This document shows positions 34,699 to 43,655 of a DNA stretch of 64,000 bases, in pieces. The DNA is from JBBSAT01 sp044223665. GTDB lineage: Bacteria; Myxococcota_A; Polyangia; Polyangiales; Sandaracinaceae. Every line of letters starts with the position of its first letter. Position 1 is the first letter of the stretch. The stretch lies in assembly GCA_044223665.1 (NCBI GenBank), contig JBGALT010000004.1, positions 1-64,000 on the forward strand, given 5' to 3'. The position numbers and the translations under genes were made by a program. The notes under the pieces were generated by a model, which saw only the letters and a program-made list of their open reading frames with translations, was not told the DNA's origin and did not search any database.

Positions 34699-36213
34699 AT
34701 GGGCGTAGAGCAGAGATACCGCGTCGTCGAGCGCCTCGAGGCCGGCGGCATGGCGGAGGTGTTCAAGGGCGAGTCGCTCTCCGTCCAGGGCTTCAAGAAG
34801 CAGGTCGCGATCAAGCGCGTCCTTCCGCACCTCGCCCAGAACAAGAACTTCATCTCGATGTTCCTCGACGAGGCGCGCCTGGGCGCGCGCCTCACGCACG
34901 CCAACATCGTCACCGTCTTCGACATCGGTGCGGCCGACAACACGTTCTTCATCGTCATGGAGTTCGTCGACGGCTGCAATCTGAAGACGATCATCGAGAC
35001 GTACCGACAGGCCGGGCGCCGCCTGGGCGTGAAGGAGTCGCTCTTCATCTCGATGCAGGCCTTGAACGGGCTCAGCTTCGCCCACGAGCTCACCGACGAC
35101 GAAGGCAAGGACCTCCACATCGTCCACCGCGACATCTCGCCACCCAACATCCTCCTGAGCAAGCGCGGCGAGGTGAAGGTCACCGACTTCGGCCTGGCCA
35201 AGGCCACGACGCAGCTCGAGAAGACCGACCCCGGCGTGGTGAAGGGCAAGTTCAGCTACCTCTCGCCCGAGGCCGCGCTCGGCCAGCCGGTCGACGCGCG
35301 CACCGACGTGTTCGCGCTCGGCATCGTGCTCTGGGAGATGCTCGCCGGGCGGCGCCTGTTCCTCGGCGAGACCGACTTCCAGACGGTGAAGCTCGTCCAG
35401 CAGGCGCAGATCCCCAGCCTCTCGCGCATCAACCCCGAGGTCGACACCGAGCTCGAGAAGGTCATCGGGGGGGCCCTGACGCAGGACACCAAGTCCCGCT
35501 ACCAGAGCGCTCGCGAGTTCCAGGACGCGGTCGCGGGCTACCTGTTCTCGCGCAAGCTCAAGGTCACGGCGTTCGACGTCGCGACGCTGGTGAAGTCCGC
35601 CCTCGAGCAGAAGGCGCAGCTGAAGAAGGGCGCCGAGAGCCCGCAACAGCAGTCGATCATCGACCGACTGATCCAGGAGGAGCTGCTCCGCTTCACCTCG
35701 CTCGACGACATGAGCGATCCCTTCGCGCAGTCGGGCGCGAGCCCCGACTCGGACGACGCGAGCAAGCCGCTGGACGCCGGGCTCTTCGAGAACCCGGCCG
35801 ATTGGTTCCGCGACGACAAGGACGTGCAGACGGGCGCCACCGCCGCGCGTGGGAGCACGAGCAGCTCGCCCGGCTGGCGCGAGTCCGGCCTCGAGCAGGA
35901 CGAGCCACCGCCGGCGCGGAACGCGACGCCGACGGGCGGCATCGCGCGCGCGCTGGGGCCCGCATCGAGCGAGACACGCACGAGCGCTCCTCCCGGACGC
36001 ACGAGCGCTCCGCCAGGACGCACGAGCGCGCCCCCGCAGCAGAGCGGCGTGACCGCGCCGCGCAAGGCGCAGACGCAGGTCTCGCCTCCCACGACGAGCG
36101 AGCCCGAGCCCGAGCCGAAGAAGTCGAGCGCCGCGCTCTACGTGGTGATCGCGCTCGTGGTCGTGCTGGGCGCAGGGGCGGCCGCATGGTTCGGCGGCAT
36201 CATCCCTCACTAG
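34699..36213 (+). CDS. Membrane-anchored Ser/Thr protein kinase
   Basis: A 504-residue eukaryote-type kinase. The Gly loop LEAGGMAEVFKG (13-24), catalytic K39 in VAIKR, HRDISPPN (143-150), DFG (163-165) and SPEAALG (APE-like) are all present, so it should be active. Residues about 290-470 form an acidic then Ser/Pro/Thr-rich linker containing three RTSAPPG/Q repeats. A single transmembrane helix (ALYVVIALVVVLGAGAAAWF) sits near the extreme C-terminus, leaving only a few residues outside, so this is a tail-anchored kinase rather than a receptor. An upstream sigma70-like promoter is visible. Substrates may include FHA proteins such as the activator at 15311-16741. Confidence 0.92.
   Translation: MGVEQRYRVVERLEAGGMAEVFKGESLSVQGFKKQVAIKRVLPHLAQNKNFISMFLDEARLGARLTHANIVTVFDIGAADNTFFIVMEFVDGCNLKTIIETYRQAGRRLGVKESLFISMQALNGLSFAHELTDDEGKDLHIVHRDISPPNILLSKRGEVKVTDFGLAKATTQLEKTDPGVVKGKFSYLSPEAALGQPVDARTDVFALGIVLWEMLAGRRLFLGETDFQTVKLVQQAQIPSLSRINPEVDTELEKVIGGALTQDTKSRYQSAREFQDAVAGYLFSRKLKVTAFDVATLVKSALEQKAQLKKGAESPQQQSIIDRLIQEELLRFTSLDDMSDPFAQSGASPDSDDASKPLDAGLFENPADWFRDDKDVQTGATAARGSTSSSPGWRESGLEQDEPPPARNATPTGGIARALGPASSETRTSAPPGRTSAPPGRTSAPPQQSGVTAPRKAQTQVSPPTTSEPEPEPKKSSAALYVVIALVVVLGAGAAAWFGGIIPH
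35977..36039 (+). repeat. Three 21-bp tandem repeats in the kinase linker
   Basis: Units at 35977-35997, 35998-36018 and 36019-36039, each starting CGCACGAGCG and encoding RTSAPPG, RTSAPPG and RTSAPPQ. They are in-frame multiples of three and so can vary in number without breaking the kinase. Confidence 0.85.
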
Positions 36214-36290
36214 TTGCTCGCGCGGCTCGCTCAGCTCCCTGACGCAGCGCGGCTTGCTCCTCGGCGCTCGGGGCCGGTAGAAGGCGTGTC

Positions 36291-37694
36291 ATGAGACGCG
36301 CCAAGATCGTGTGCACCCTCGGTCCCTCGGTGAGCAGCCCCGAGATGATGGACAAGATCGTGGCCGCGGGGATGGACTGTGCGCGGCTGAACTTCTCGCA
36401 CGGCACGCACGAGTCGCACGCCGCCGCCGCGAAGCTCGTGCGCGATGCCGCCGCCAAGGCAGGGCGGCCGCTCGCGATCCTCGCCGATCTCTGCGGCCCC
36501 AAGATGCGCGTCGGGCGCTTCGTCGACGGGAAGATCGAGCTCGCCGTCGGGCAGAAGTTCACGCTCACGAGCCGCGATGTCCCGGGCACGAAGGAGATCG
36601 TCTCGCAGACGTACGAGCCGCTCGCTCGCGACGTGCAGCCCGGCACGATCATCCTCCTCGACGACGGTCTCTTGCGCCTGCGCGTGCTCGAGTCGGGCCC
36701 GACCGACGTGCTCTGCGAGGTCGAGATCGGCGGCGAGCTCTCCGACAAGAAGGGCATGAACATCCCGGGCGCGAACCTCTCGACGCCCGCGCTCACGCCG
36801 AAGGATCGCGCCGACCTGCTCTTCGCCGTCGAGACGCTCAAGGTCGACTACCTCGCGCTCTCGTTCGTGCGCCGACCCGAGGACGTGGCGGAGGCGCAGG
36901 CGATCGCGCGGGGCACGCCGGTCATCGCGAAGATCGAGAAGCCCGAGGCGATCGACAACCTCGCCGCGATCCTCGATCAGGCCGACGGCGCGATGGTGGC
37001 CCGCGGCGATCTCGGCGTGGAGATCGGCAGCGAGTTCGTGCCGCTCCTCCAGAAGCGGATCATCCGCGAGGTGAACACGCGCGGGAAGCTGGTCATCACC
37101 GCGACGCAGATGCTCGACTCGATGATCCGCAACCCGCGCCCCACGCGCGCGGAAGCGGCCGACGTCGCCAACGCCGTGCTCGACAACACCGACGCCGTGA
37201 TGCTCTCGGGGGAGAGCGCGAGCGGCAAGTACCCGATCGAGGCCGTCTCGATGATGGACGCGATCGTGCGCGAGGTGGAGCGCGAGAGCCTCAAGGCGGA
37301 CGCGGGCGCCGGGTCGCTGCCGCCGATCTCGAGCGGATGGAAGTTCAACGACGCGGCGGCGCGCGCCACGGCGCGCCTCTCCTACCTGCTCGACCTCAAG
37401 GCGATCGTCACCTTCACGCGCGACGGTCGCACGGCGCGCCTCCTCTCCGAGAACCGCCCGCGGGCGCCGGTGGTCGCCGTCACGTCGTCGCCGCAGGTCG
37501 CGACGCGCCTGGCGCTCCACTGGGGCGTGGTTCCCCGGCTCGAGATCCCGCCCGAGGATCTCGAAGAGACGCTGCGCATCGCGACGAGCGTCATCGCGAG
37601 AGAGAAGCTCTGCAAGCAGGGCGACGCCTTCGCGATGGTGTTCGGTTGGCCGCTCAGCACCGGCACGAACACGATCAAGCTCCATCGCATGTGA
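36291..37694 (+). CDS. pyk: Pyruvate kinase
   Basis: A 467-residue enzyme making pyruvate and ATP from phosphoenolpyruvate and ADP. AKIVCTLGPS opens the barrel; MDCARLNFSHG holds the substrate/K+ site; VIAKIEKPEAIDNL holds the catalytic Lys and metal-binding Glu; GAMVARGDLGVE and TATQMLDSMI complete the active site. The C-terminal allosteric domain is short but present. Transcribed on its own, 77 bases after the kinase gene. Confidence 0.96.
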   Translation: MRRAKIVCTLGPSVSSPEMMDKIVAAGMDCARLNFSHGTHESHAAAAKLVRDAAAKAGRPLAILADLCGPKMRVGRFVDGKIELAVGQKFTLTSRDVPGTKEIVSQTYEPLARDVQPGTIILLDDGLLRLRVLESGPTDVLCEVEIGGELSDKKGMNIPGANLSTPALTPKDRADLLFAVETLKVDYLALSFVRRPEDVAEAQAIARGTPVIAKIEKPEAIDNLAAILDQADGAMVARGDLGVEIGSEFVPLLQKRIIREVNTRGKLVITATQMLDSMIRNPRPTRAEAADVANAVLDNTDAVMLSGESASGKYPIEAVSMMDAIVREVERESLKADAGAGSLPPISSGWKFNDAAARATARLSYLLDLKAIVTFTRDGRTARLLSENRPRAPVVAVTSSPQVATRLALHWGVVPRLEIPPEDLEETLRIATSVIAREKLCKQGDAFAMVFGWPLSTGTNTIKLHRM

Positions 37695-37815
37695 CGGGAT
37701 CGCGGCCACGGGCCGCACGATCCAGCACCGGTCACGGGCGAGCGGCGATCCCGCACGCAACACCCGTCGAAAAGCGGATGGCGTCGATCGGTGCGGATCA
37801 TGCTCGCGGCCGCGC

Positions 37816-39768
37816 ATGACCACCGCCGCCTCCAACGTTCCCGGCATCGATCCGGCCCTCTCGCCGCGCCTGCGCGCGCTCGTCGACGACCTCGAGCAGG
37901 CGGGCGAGGTGGTGTCGCGTCGTGACGCCGTCGCCGCGCTCGGTCGCGCCGAGATCACGTGGGAGGACGTCGAGCCCTATGCCCAGCCCTCGCCGCTGGG
38001 CTACGCGCGCCGCCGCATCGCGCGCACGGACGCCTTCGAGCTGCTGGTGATGACCTGGATGCCGGGGCAGGGCAGCGTCCCGCACGATCACGCGGGCTCG
38101 ATCTGCGCGCTGCGCATCGTGCAGGGGCACGTCCGCGACTCGTTCTTCGCCGCCGCGCGCGACGGCCTCGTCGATCGCAGCGCTTCGAGCGAGCTGCTCG
38201 AGGGCGAGGTGATCGTCGATGCCAGTGACGACATCCACGCGCTGAAGAACGACGAGAGCGAGACGGGGATGCTGGTCACGCTCCACGTGTACGCGCCGCC
38301 GCTGCCCGAGCTGCGGCGCTTCGCGCTCCGGCCGGCGGGCGCGACGCTCGCGCCCGTCGACACCCGAGCGCCGCGCGCCGACGCGAAGACCGTCTCGATC
38401 GTGGGCGGCGGCTTCTCGGGCACGCTGATCGCGGCGCAGCTGATGCGCCTCGCGACGGAGCGGCGCCGCTCGCTCCACCTCGTGATCCACGACCGCCAGG
38501 CGTCGTTCGGCGAAGGGCCGGCGTACCGCACGGTCGATGCGCGGCATCTCTTGAACGTGCCCGCCTCGAACATGAGCGCGTGGCCCGATCGGCCGAACGA
38601 CTTCCTCGACTGGGCGCGCGAGCGCGACCCCGCGATCGAGCCGGGCGACTTCCTGCCGCGCAAGCTCTACGGCGAGTACGTGCGCAGCCAGCTCGAGCGC
38701 GCCGCCCGCGAGGCGAGCGACCGGATCAGCCTCGAGGTGCGCCGCGAGGAGATCACCACGATCACGCCGCGCGAAGCAGGCTACGAGATCGCCCGCGCGG
38801 CGGGGACGAGCATCGCCGACGCCGTGGTCGTGGCCACCGGCCACCGTCCGCCCGACGATCCGCTCGGCGCGCGATGGAGCGGCCCGCGCACGCGCTACGT
38901 GCAGGATCCGTGGGCGTCGCTCGCGCTCTCGGCCGTGCGCCCCGACGAGCGAGTCGTGCTGCTCGGCACCGGCCTCACCTCGGTCGACGTGCTGCTCACG
39001 CTCGCGCGTCTGCCGCGCACCGCCGAGGTCGTCGCGATCTCGCGGCGTGGTCTCTGGCCGGCCGTGCACTCCACCTCGCCGCGGCCCGGCATCGACGCGT
39101 GGCCCTGGCTCGAGCCGCTGCTCACCCGCGACGGCGGCGCGCGCACGAGCGATCTGGTCCGCGCCGTCGCCGCGCGTGCGCTCCAGGTGCAGCGCGAGAC
39201 GGGCGACTGGCGCCCGGCGATCGACGGCATGCGCCCCTACGCCGCGAAGATCTGGGCCGCGCTCGGCGAGCGCGAACGCGAGCGCTTCCTGCGCCACGCG
39301 CGCGCCTTCTGGGAGGTGCGCCGCCACCGCATGGCGCCGAAGGTCGGCGCGATCGTCGAGCAGGTTCGCGAGAACGGCACGCTCGTGACGCTGACGGGCC
39401 GCGTGATCGCGGCACGTGCCACGCGCGACGGAGTCGAGCTCACGGTGCGTCGCCGCGGCGAGAGCGGCACCGAGTCGCTGCGAGCGGACTGGATCGTGAA
39501 CTGCACGGGCCCCGGCGCCGGCGAGCTCTCGATTCCGCCCGTGCTCTCGGAGCTCGTCGCCGCAGGCCGCCTCGTGCGCGACGCCCATGGGCTCGGCGTG
39601 AAGACCGACGCCGAGGGCCGCGCGATCGGCGCGAGCGGCGTCGTGCCGGACCTCGCCGTGATCGGCACGCTCCGCAAGGCCGATCTCTGGGAGTCGACCG
39701 CGGTGCCCGAGCTCCGCGTGCACGCCGCCACGACGGCGCGCGCCGTGGCGGCCACGCTCGGTTGGTGA
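37816..39768 (+). CDS. Cysteine dioxygenase fused to FAD/NAD(P)-binding oxidoreductase
   Basis: A 650-residue two-domain protein. Residues 1-170 are a cysteine dioxygenase-type cupin: iron ligands H90 and H92 (VPHDHAGSIC), third His H141, plus C97 and Y159 at the spacing of the Cys-Tyr crosslink of mammalian enzymes (LHVYAPPL resembles the family's LHLYSPP). From about 190 a second domain starts VSIVGGGFSGTLIAAQLM, an FAD-binding fold of the NAD_binding_9 type, with HRPPD and LLGTGLTSVDVLL as later nucleotide-binding blocks. Cysteine oxidation to the sulfinic acid coupled to a flavin step is possible but inferred. There is no frameshift: one clean frame spans both domains, joined by a Pro/Ala/Arg linker. 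Confidence 0.82.
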   Translation: MTTAASNVPGIDPALSPRLRALVDDLEQAGEVVSRRDAVAALGRAEITWEDVEPYAQPSPLGYARRRIARTDAFELLVMTWMPGQGSVPHDHAGSICALRIVQGHVRDSFFAAARDGLVDRSASSELLEGEVIVDASDDIHALKNDESETGMLVTLHVYAPPLPELRRFALRPAGATLAPVDTRAPRADAKTVSIVGGGFSGTLIAAQLMRLATERRRSLHLVIHDRQASFGEGPAYRTVDARHLLNVPASNMSAWPDRPNDFLDWARERDPAIEPGDFLPRKLYGEYVRSQLERAAREASDRISLEVRREEITTITPREAGYEIARAAGTSIADAVVVATGHRPPDDPLGARWSGPRTRYVQDPWASLALSAVRPDERVVLLGTGLTSVDVLLTLARLPRTAEVVAISRRGLWPAVHSTSPRPGIDAWPWLEPLLTRDGGARTSDLVRAVAARALQVQRETGDWRPAIDGMRPYAAKIWAALGERERERFLRHARAFWEVRRHRMAPKVGAIVEQVRENGTLVTLTGRVIAARATRDGVELTVRRRGESGTESLRADWIVNCTGPGAGELSIPPVLSELVAAGRLVRDAHGLGVKTDAEGRAIGASGVVPDLAVIGTLRKADLWESTAVPELRVHAATTARAVAATLGW

Positions 39769-39823
39769 AGCCGCCTGGCCGGCACTTGCGCCGGGCGCAC
39801 GGCGCACCCAAGAACTCCGCCTC

Positions 39824-40459
39824 ATGAGCGACGATCCCGAGCGTGACGATCCCGCGGCAGGCGCCCCCGAAGAAGAAGCGCCCGATCTCGTGCTCGAGCT
39901 TTCGGCGAGCGCCTTCCGCATGGTGAAGCAGGCGATGAAGATCGACCTCGACTTCACGCCCGACACGCTGCCCCTGCTCGATCATCACCTGATGACGGCG
40001 CACGCGGAGGCGGCCTCGAAGGAGGAGCTCCGCGCGCTGCTCGCGACGAGCGCGGGCGGCTACTTCGGCGAGGTCGTGCGGCGCATGATCCCGGGCTCGC
40101 GCTGGCACGCGCCGGCGGGCGACTTCGGCGCGTGGCGCATCGAGCTCGGCCACGTGTTCCTGTACTTCAACCCGATCGCGATGGCGATGGAGGCCATCGA
40201 GAGCGGCGAGGTCGAGGGCTGGAGCGGCCACCTCGAGGTGCTCGCGCAGGATCGCGGTCTGCTGGAGCAGGCGCTCTCGCGCATGGGCGAGATCGAGGCG
40301 GACGACTACTACCGGCTCGCCGTGCGGCTCGAGGTGATCGAGCAGGTCGTGGCTGCGCTCGAGAGCGCCCAGGTCGCGCGCGGCGAGGTGCAGCGCCGCT
40401 TCGGGCCCGAGGTCTACGCCGCGGCGACGGGCGAGACCGCGCCCAAGCGCCCGAACTGA
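39824..40459 (+). CDS. Unknown cytosolic protein
   Basis: A protein of 211 residues. An acidic, disordered start (MSDDPERDDPAAGAPEEE) is followed by a helical and aromatic-containing core (FTPDTLPLLDHHL, AGGYFGEVVRRMIPGSRW, WRIELGHVFLYFNP). There is no signal peptide, and no motif I can name. It sits 55 bases after the dioxygenase fusion on the same strand and may be cotranscribed. Similar stand-alone proteins are common in myxobacteria, but I recall no function. Confidence 0.58.
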   Translation: MSDDPERDDPAAGAPEEEAPDLVLELSASAFRMVKQAMKIDLDFTPDTLPLLDHHLMTAHAEAASKEELRALLATSAGGYFGEVVRRMIPGSRWHAPAGDFGAWRIELGHVFLYFNPIAMAMEAIESGEVEGWSGHLEVLAQDRGLLEQALSRMGEIEADDYYRLAVRLEVIEQVVAALESAQVARGEVQRRFGPEVYAAATGETAPKRPN

Positions 40460-40466
40460 CGACGGC

Positions 40467-42104
40467 TCAGGGCAGCGGCGCCGGATCGGCGAGCGCGGGC
40501 GCCGACACGCCGCAGAGGTGCGCAATCGTCGTGGCGACGCGGGCCTGCGCGCGTGGAGGCTCGTCGAGCTCGGCGTGCGCGACGCCGGGGCCGCTCATCA
40601 CGACAGGCACCTCGCGATCGTAGGCGTAGGGCGAGCCGTGCGAGGTGCCGGCCTCGGCCGAGAGCTCTTCTTCGGCCGCGGACCACTCCGTCGGCACCAC
40701 GTAGAGCTCGCCCGGCGGCGGGACGGGGAGGCTCTGACCGAAGAGCGCGTCCATCGGATCGGCGCTCGCGCGAAGCGCGGCCCCCGCCCGGGTGTCCACC
40801 ACGCGGGCGATGCCCGGACGCGCGAGGAGGTAGCGCGTGATGGCGGCCACGACGCGATCGCGGTCCGGCCCGCTGCGCGCCGCGTCCGAGAGGTAGACGT
40901 ACGGCTGGACCCACGCCTCGACCCACTCGCCCGGCCCGAGGTCCTCGGCGAGGTGCGCTCGCAGGAGCTCGAGCTCGGCTTCGCTCGTCCACCGAACGGC
41001 GTCCGGATGCCCGCGCTCGTGCGAGCGCTCGACGAGCGGCGCGACGCCGTGGTCGGCGGTGATCAGCACCGCGATCTCTCCGTGCGCGCGCTCGAGCTCG
41101 TCGAGGTAGAGCCCGAGCTCACGGTCCACGCGGACGAGCGCGTCCAGGTACTCCCAGCTCTCGGGCCCGAACGCGTGCCCGACGTAGTCGGGCGTGGCGA
41201 TCGAGATCGCGACCAGGTCCGTCTGGGCGTCCTCGCCGACGTGGAGCGCGCGCGTGGCCTCGCGCGCGAACGCGAGCAGGTGCTCGACCGAGGCCGGCGT
41301 CGACAGGTACGCATCGGGCTCTCCGATCGTCTCGGGCGCGCTGGGATCGTGGGGGAACGTTCGCCCGAAGCCGTACGCGCCCTCCCCCGACTGATCGTCC
41401 GGCCCGAGCGCTTCCGCGAGCATCGCCGGGTCCTCGGGCTCCCACACGTGCATCGTCGCCGCCAGCGGATGCTCGGCCTGCCAGGCCTCCACCCAGGGCG
41501 GCAGCGCATCGCCGTACCAGCTCGACGTCGTGAAGCCCCCCGCGCGCACGTCGAGCCAGAAGCAACCGTCCGGATGCTGGCCGCCTGGCAGCACGGCGCT
41601 GCGATCCTTCATCGCGATCGAGAGCGTGACCGCGGCGCCGCCGCTCTCGCGCTCGAGCACGTCGGCCACCGACTCGGCGTGCAGGATCGCCGGGCTCGCG
41701 AACGCCGTCGGGCGGCCGAAGAGCGGATGCTCGGCGTCGTCCATCGACGAGACGCGCGCGTGACGTTCCCGGTCCCACACGCGGTTCGAAGGCACGCCGC
41801 TCTGGAACGGCGACGCGCCCGTGTAGATCGCCGCGTGCCCCGGCGCCGTGTAGGTCCCGGCGTAGCCGTAGGCGACGCGATGGATCCACGTGCCGCGATC
41901 CATCGTGCGTCGGAGCGCACCGCGCGGATCGAGCCGGTCGTGGTGCCGCTCGAGCACCCAGCTCGCCAGCTGGTCGTAGACGAGCGCGACCACGATGCGA
42001 GGCCGCGGCGAGGCGGGAGGATGCGGCTCCTCCGGCCGCGCGGCCGTTCCGCCACAGGAGACGAGCGCGAGGAACGAGAAGACGAGAGCGAGGACGAGGC
42101 GCAT
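40467..42104 (-). CDS. PafA-like alkaline phosphatase lipoprotein
   Basis: A 545-residue exported phosphatase. The start at ATG 42104 gives a clean lipoprotein signal ending in LALVSC (Cys17); ATG 42116 would add four residues. The alkaline phosphatase/type I phosphodiesterase fold is shown by a first metal Asp (D44), nucleophile T86 in YTAPGHAAIYTG, N107 in PSNRVW, a KDR triad in AMKDRSAVLPGG, ATPDYVGHAFGP and TADHGVAP. The Asn and Lys/Arg set matches PafA-type phosphomonoesterases rather than nucleotide pyrophosphatases. It frees phosphate in the periplasm or at the surface. Confidence 0.85.
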   Translation of the reverse strand: MRLVLALVFSFLALVSCGGTAARPEEPHPPASPRPRIVVALVYDQLASWVLERHHDRLDPRGALRRTMDRGTWIHRVAYGYAGTYTAPGHAAIYTGASPFQSGVPSNRVWDRERHARVSSMDDAEHPLFGRPTAFASPAILHAESVADVLERESGGAAVTLSIAMKDRSAVLPGGQHPDGCFWLDVRAGGFTTSSWYGDALPPWVEAWQAEHPLAATMHVWEPEDPAMLAEALGPDDQSGEGAYGFGRTFPHDPSAPETIGEPDAYLSTPASVEHLLAFAREATRALHVGEDAQTDLVAISIATPDYVGHAFGPESWEYLDALVRVDRELGLYLDELERAHGEIAVLITADHGVAPLVERSHERGHPDAVRWTSEAELELLRAHLAEDLGPGEWVEAWVQPYVYLSDAARSGPDRDRVVAAITRYLLARPGIARVVDTRAGAALRASADPMDALFGQSLPVPPPGELYVVPTEWSAAEEELSAEAGTSHGSPYAYDREVPVVMSGPGVAHAELDEPPRAQARVATTIAHLCGVSAPALADPAPLP

Positions 42105-42199
42105 CGAGGGGACCATGCCCGAGCCGCCGGGCGCGCGCACCTCTCTTGTCTCGCGGTCTCGTCTTGCGGTCGCGGCTCTCGCTCGATACGGTCGCGAGC

Positions 42200-42706
42200 A
42201 TGTCGTACGCACGCGCGCTCTTCGCGGCTGCCCTCGTCGTGGCCCTCTCGGGCTGCCCCTCCACGCCGGTGAACGCGGCGGGCAGCTACACCGTGAACCT
42301 CACGAACGGCGCGAACGGCTGCATGTTCGGCAACTGGACCGAGGGCTCGACCACGTCGGGCGTGCAGCTACGGATCACCCAGACCGGCTCCTCGCTCACG
42401 GCGACGGTCGAGGGCGGCACCGCCGCCGTCTTCGACGTGCTCTTCGGCTCGCACATCATGACCGGCAGCGTCTCGGGCAATCACCTCGATCTCGTCATCC
42501 ACGGCACCAACCAGACGACGCCCGTCGGCACCAGCTGCACGATGAGCCTCGATGCCCACGCGTCGGTCGATCTCTCGGGCGATGCGCTCCAGAACGGGAC
42601 GATCACCTACACGATCGTGACGAACCACGACTCGACGTGCCCGATCTACACGCAGTCCTGCGAGACCTCGCAGGCGTTCAACGGCACGCGCCCGCCGAGC
42701 ATCTGA
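42200..42706 (+). CDS. Small putative lipoprotein
   Basis: A protein of 168 residues. The signal segment ends in VALSGC (Cys19). The mature part is beta-rich, Thr/Ser/Gly-rich and has several Cys (GCMFGNW, TSCTMS, TCPIYTQSCETS), suggesting a disulfide-stabilised extracellular beta-domain. No family recognised. A strong bidirectional hairpin follows its stop. Confidence 0.62.
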   Translation: MSYARALFAAALVVALSGCPSTPVNAAGSYTVNLTNGANGCMFGNWTEGSTTSGVQLRITQTGSSLTATVEGGTAAVFDVLFGSHIMTGSVSGNHLDLVIHGTNQTTPVGTSCTMSLDAHASVDLSGDALQNGTITYTIVTNHDSTCPIYTQSCETSQAFNGTRPPSI

Positions 42707-42708
42707 TC

Positions 42709-42737
42709 TTCTCCGGGCCGACACGCGGCCCGGAGAA
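42709..42737. terminator. Bidirectional hairpin terminator
   Basis: Perfect 11-bp arms TTCTCCGGGCC and GGCCCGGAGAA around a 7-base loop, between the stops of the convergent lipoprotein and dapF genes. The A-rich end gives a short T-run on the minus strand, so it may work for dapF as well. Confidence 0.75.
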
Positions 42738-42760
42738 AACCGCCCCCGATCCCGCCGACC

Positions 42761-43585
42761 TCACGCGAGCGTGCCGCGGAACACGCGCCGCGCCGGGCCC
42801 GTCATGCGCACCGGCGCTCCGCGCTCGCCGACGGTGATCGCGAGCGAGCCCCCGGGCAGGCGCACCTCGACCGGCCGGCCGCGCGCGATGCGCCCCGTCT
42901 CGACCGCCGCCGCGACCGCTGCACACGCGCCCGTTCCGCACGCCTCCGTGTAGCCGACACCGCGCTCGAAGACACGCAGGCCGATCGCCGCCTCGCCGAT
43001 CCGCTCCGCGAGACCGACGTTGACGCGCGCCGGAAAGAGCGGATGTCGCTCGAGCGCCTCGGCGAGCTCGGCTGCATGCTGCTTCTCGGCATCGAAGACG
43101 ACGAAGTGGGGGTTGCCCATCGAGACGAAGCTACCGACGACGGGACGGCCGTCGACCTCGACACGCGCGTCGAGGAGCGGCCCCTCGCTCCGTACCAGGC
43201 CCGGCTCGGGCGCGATCGCGTAGGGTCGCATCGCGACCTCGACCCGCGCGAGCTCCGGCTCGTGGGCGAGCAGCGTGCAGGCGTGCGGGCCCGCTTCGGT
43301 GTCGATCGTGACCGTCTCGCCGACCCGGACCTGCCCGCGCTCGGCCAGGTAGAGCACGACGCAGCGCACCCCGTTGCCGCACATCTCGGGGCGCGAGCCG
43401 TCGGCGTTCACCACCCGCATCGAGCGCGCATCGAGATCCACGTAGAGCACGCCGTCGGCGCCGACGCCGCGGTGGCGGTCACACAGCGCGCGCGCCGTCG
43501 TCACGTCGATGCCACCCAGCGCGCGCGTCTCGACGACCACGAAGTCGTTGCCGAGCCCCTCGATCTTGTCGAACGCCGCGCCCAT
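42761..43585 (-). CDS. dapF: Diaminopimelate epimerase
   Basis: A 274-residue enzyme turning LL- into meso-diaminopimelate, for lysine and peptidoglycan. The two catalytic cysteines are in EMCGNGVRC and EACGTGACA, and FDKIEGLGNDFVVVE is the expected start. ATG 43585 gives the normal length; the frame extends upstream without a better start. Divergent from the membrane protein gene by 70 bases. Confidence 0.95.
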   Translation of the reverse strand: MGAAFDKIEGLGNDFVVVETRALGGIDVTTARALCDRHRGVGADGVLYVDLDARSMRVVNADGSRPEMCGNGVRCVVLYLAERGQVRVGETVTIDTEAGPHACTLLAHEPELARVEVAMRPYAIAPEPGLVRSEGPLLDARVEVDGRPVVGSFVSMGNPHFVVFDAEKQHAAELAEALERHPLFPARVNVGLAERIGEAAIGLRVFERGVGYTEACGTGACAAVAAAVETGRIARGRPVEVRLPGGSLAITVGERGAPVRMTGPARRVFRGTLA

Positions 43586-43655
43586 CGCGCGCTGATCATC
43601 GGGCCGCAAGCTCGGCTCCGCAAGGCGTCGATCGTTTGGTATCGTCTCGGCCTCG

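Noticed and set aside
34456..36210. Upstream extension of the DNA ligase frame antisense to the Ser/Thr kinase
   Set aside because: The kinase on the other strand has all its catalytic motifs, whereas the extension has none. The ligase domain begins at GTG 34455.
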